Positions 4,903 through 5,981 of a stretch of 5,981 bases of DNA are shown in pieces. Below the pieces are notes generated by a model that saw only the letters and a list, made by a program, of their open reading frames with translations, did no database searches and was not told where the DNA came from. Position 1 is the stretch's first letter. Every line of letters starts with the position of its first letter. Location: NCBI GenBank assembly GCA_030613225.1, contig JAUWMJ010000214.1, forward strand, positions 1 to 5,981, in the 5' to 3' direction. The position numbers and the translations under genes were made by a program. The stretch comes from Desulfobacterales bacterium. GTDB lineage: Bacteria > Desulfobacterota > Desulfobacteria > Desulfobacterales > JAUWMJ01.

Positions 4903-5981
4903 ATGGTTAAAAAACCAACCTATGAAGAATTGGAACAAAAGGTTAAAGAATTAGAGAAAGAAACTCTTAGACGCAAGGAGTTGGAGGAGGTGCTTGGGAA
5001 GAGTAAAGAACAATATCGTGATCTATACGAGAATGCACCAAATGCATATTTCTCTGTCAGCGCTGAGGATGGATCCATTTTGAGGTGCAACACTGCGGCT
5101 TTGAAGTTACTCGGATATGACAGAGATACTTTAATGGGAATGAAGGTTTTCGACCTTTATGCTGATAATCCTCATGGAATATCCAAGGCCCAAGAGGTTT
5201 TCAAACGTTTCAAGAAAGGAGAATCAATACGAGGCGTTGAGATGCAGATGAAACATAAGGACGGGTATCCCATTTGGATAAGCCTTTTAGTTGAACCGGT
5301 AAGGGATCATGATGGGAATATTATTGAAAGTCGCTCGATAGCGATAGACATCACAGAGCACAAGCGGGCCGAAAAAGCACTGCGGGAGAGCGAAGCCCAG
5401 AAGGGGGCAATTCTTGACGCCTCCATTGACAGGCTTCGTTATGTTGACAAAGACATGAAAATCATTTGGGCCAATAAAGCAACAGCCATTGGGCTTGATA
5501 TGTCTCCCGAAGACCTAGTAGGCCAGACATGTTATAAGCTTTTTATTGGCCGAGATAGGCCCTGTGAAGGATGTCCGACCGTAAGAGCCCGGGAAACCAG
5601 TAAAATTGAACAGGCTATTATGCATCACCCCAAGGCAAAGGGGATAGAAGGAGAAAGTTACTGGAATACTTACTGCGTGCCTCTCAAAAATGATGCGGGT
5701 GAAATTGAAAGCTTTATCCTGATTGCCAGAAATATTACGGATCAAAAGCGGGCCGAGGAACATATTCATCTCCTCACCCAAGACCTGATGAAGGCTCAGG
5801 AAAGTGAGCGTCAGATGATTTCCCGTGAACTGCACGACCGCGTGGCGCAAGAGCTTTCCGCGGTAAAAATCGGCTTTGAAACGCTTTTTAATAATCAGCA
5901 TACTACACCACCTGAGATCAGGCGAAGAGTTTCAGAAATGTCAAGAACGCTTCAGGAATCCATCAAGGCAGTCCGGGATCT
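4903..5981 (+). CDS. PAS-PAS sensor histidine kinase (HisKA_3 type), N-terminal 359 residues, cut by window edge
   Basis: The start is fixed by GGAGG (4890-4894), 8 bases before the ATG. Residues 5-35 (PTYEELEQKVKELEKETLRR...) form a coiled coil. PAS 1 covers about 36-155 (YRDLYENAPNAYFSV ... DGYPIWISLLVEPVRDHDGN, ending in DITEHKRAE). PAS 2 covers about 165-285 (AILDASIDRLRYVDKDMKII ... ARNITDQKRAEE) and contains GQTCYKLFIGRDRPCEGCP with Cys210, Cys221 and Cys224. The dimerisation/phosphotransfer region from about 298 reads ESERQMISRELHDRVAQELS, with His311 as the phosphoacceptor. This is the HisKA_3 motif of the NarX/DegS/LiaS class, which usually signals to a LuxR/NarL-type response regulator. 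The HATPase_c domain would follow beyond the edge. No membrane segment is seen in 359 residues, so it is probably a cytoplasmic sensor. The signal is unknown. Confidence 0.9.
   Translation, partial: MVKKPTYEELEQKVKELEKETLRRKELEEVLGKSKEQYRDLYENAPNAYFSVSAEDGSILRCNTAALKLLGYDRDTLMGMKVFDLYADNPHGISKAQEVFKRFKKGESIRGVEMQMKHKDGYPIWISLLVEPVRDHDGNIIESRSIAIDITEHKRAEKALRESEAQKGAILDASIDRLRYVDKDMKIIWANKATAIGLDMSPEDLVGQTCYKLFIGRDRPCEGCPTVRARETSKIEQAIMHHPKAKGIEGESYWNTYCVPLKNDAGEIESFILIARNITDQKRAEEHIHLLTQDLMKAQESERQMISRELHDRVAQELSAVKIGFETLFNNQHTTPPEIRRRVSEMSRTLQESIKAVRD

Noticed and set aside
5515..5901. Minus-strand 128-codon frame at the right end
   Set aside because: Shadow of the sensor kinase: the plus frame carries clear PAS and HisKA_3 motifs.

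Overview
The window looks like accessory chromosome of a sulfate-reducer-like deltaproteobacterium (Desulfobacterota, probably Desulfobacterales). The grounds are family resemblance only: a cytidylate-kinase-like gene next to a universal stress protein gene, a PAS sensor kinase starting with a YEELEQKVKELEKE-type coiled coil, and AT-rich intergenic DNA with strong GGAGG ribosome sites. No rRNA, tRNA or CRISPR array was seen. Coding density is low and much of the DNA is remnant.

Left part (1-1502, mostly minus strand): the 5' end of a universal stress protein gene runs off the left edge. Upstream of it lies a cytidylate-kinase-like gene broken twice. One break is a -1 frameshift at a run of seven A (coding strand). 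The other is a ~530-bp IS4-type insertion sequence remnant that keeps both imperfect ends and only the C-terminal part of its transposase. The short piece beyond the IS (1461-1502) rejoins the gene in frame. A ~76-bp palindromic, MITE-like element sits inside the IS remnant.

Middle part (1503-3427): a 42-codon hydrophilic ORF; a 390-bp stretch with no recognisable gene; then a 70-aa small protein gene followed 53 bp later by a well-formed integron attC site. Together these look like one gene cassette with no integrase in view. The cassette gene is also bracketed by a perfect 12-bp inverted repeat. After interlocked inverted repeats and ~250 bp without a convincing gene comes a minus-strand gene for an antibiotic-biosynthesis-monooxygenase-like (ABM fold) protein.

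Right part (3428-5981): a long AT-rich gap; a minus-strand structured segment with two GAAA-containing hairpins, one resembling group II intron domain V; and an orphan C-terminal piece of a YycJ/WalJ-type metallo-beta-lactamase-fold hydrolase. After a further 576-bp gap comes a sensor histidine kinase with two PAS domains and a HisKA_3 (NarL-partner type) dimerisation domain. It is cut by the right edge and preceded by a terminator-like hairpin in its leader.

Overall the segment reads as a graveyard of insertions (IS, MITE-like repeat, possible intron remnant, attC cassette) between a few intact genes. No single new multigene system is evident. The most noteworthy items are the solitary attC cassette and the doubly broken but reconstructable kinase gene.
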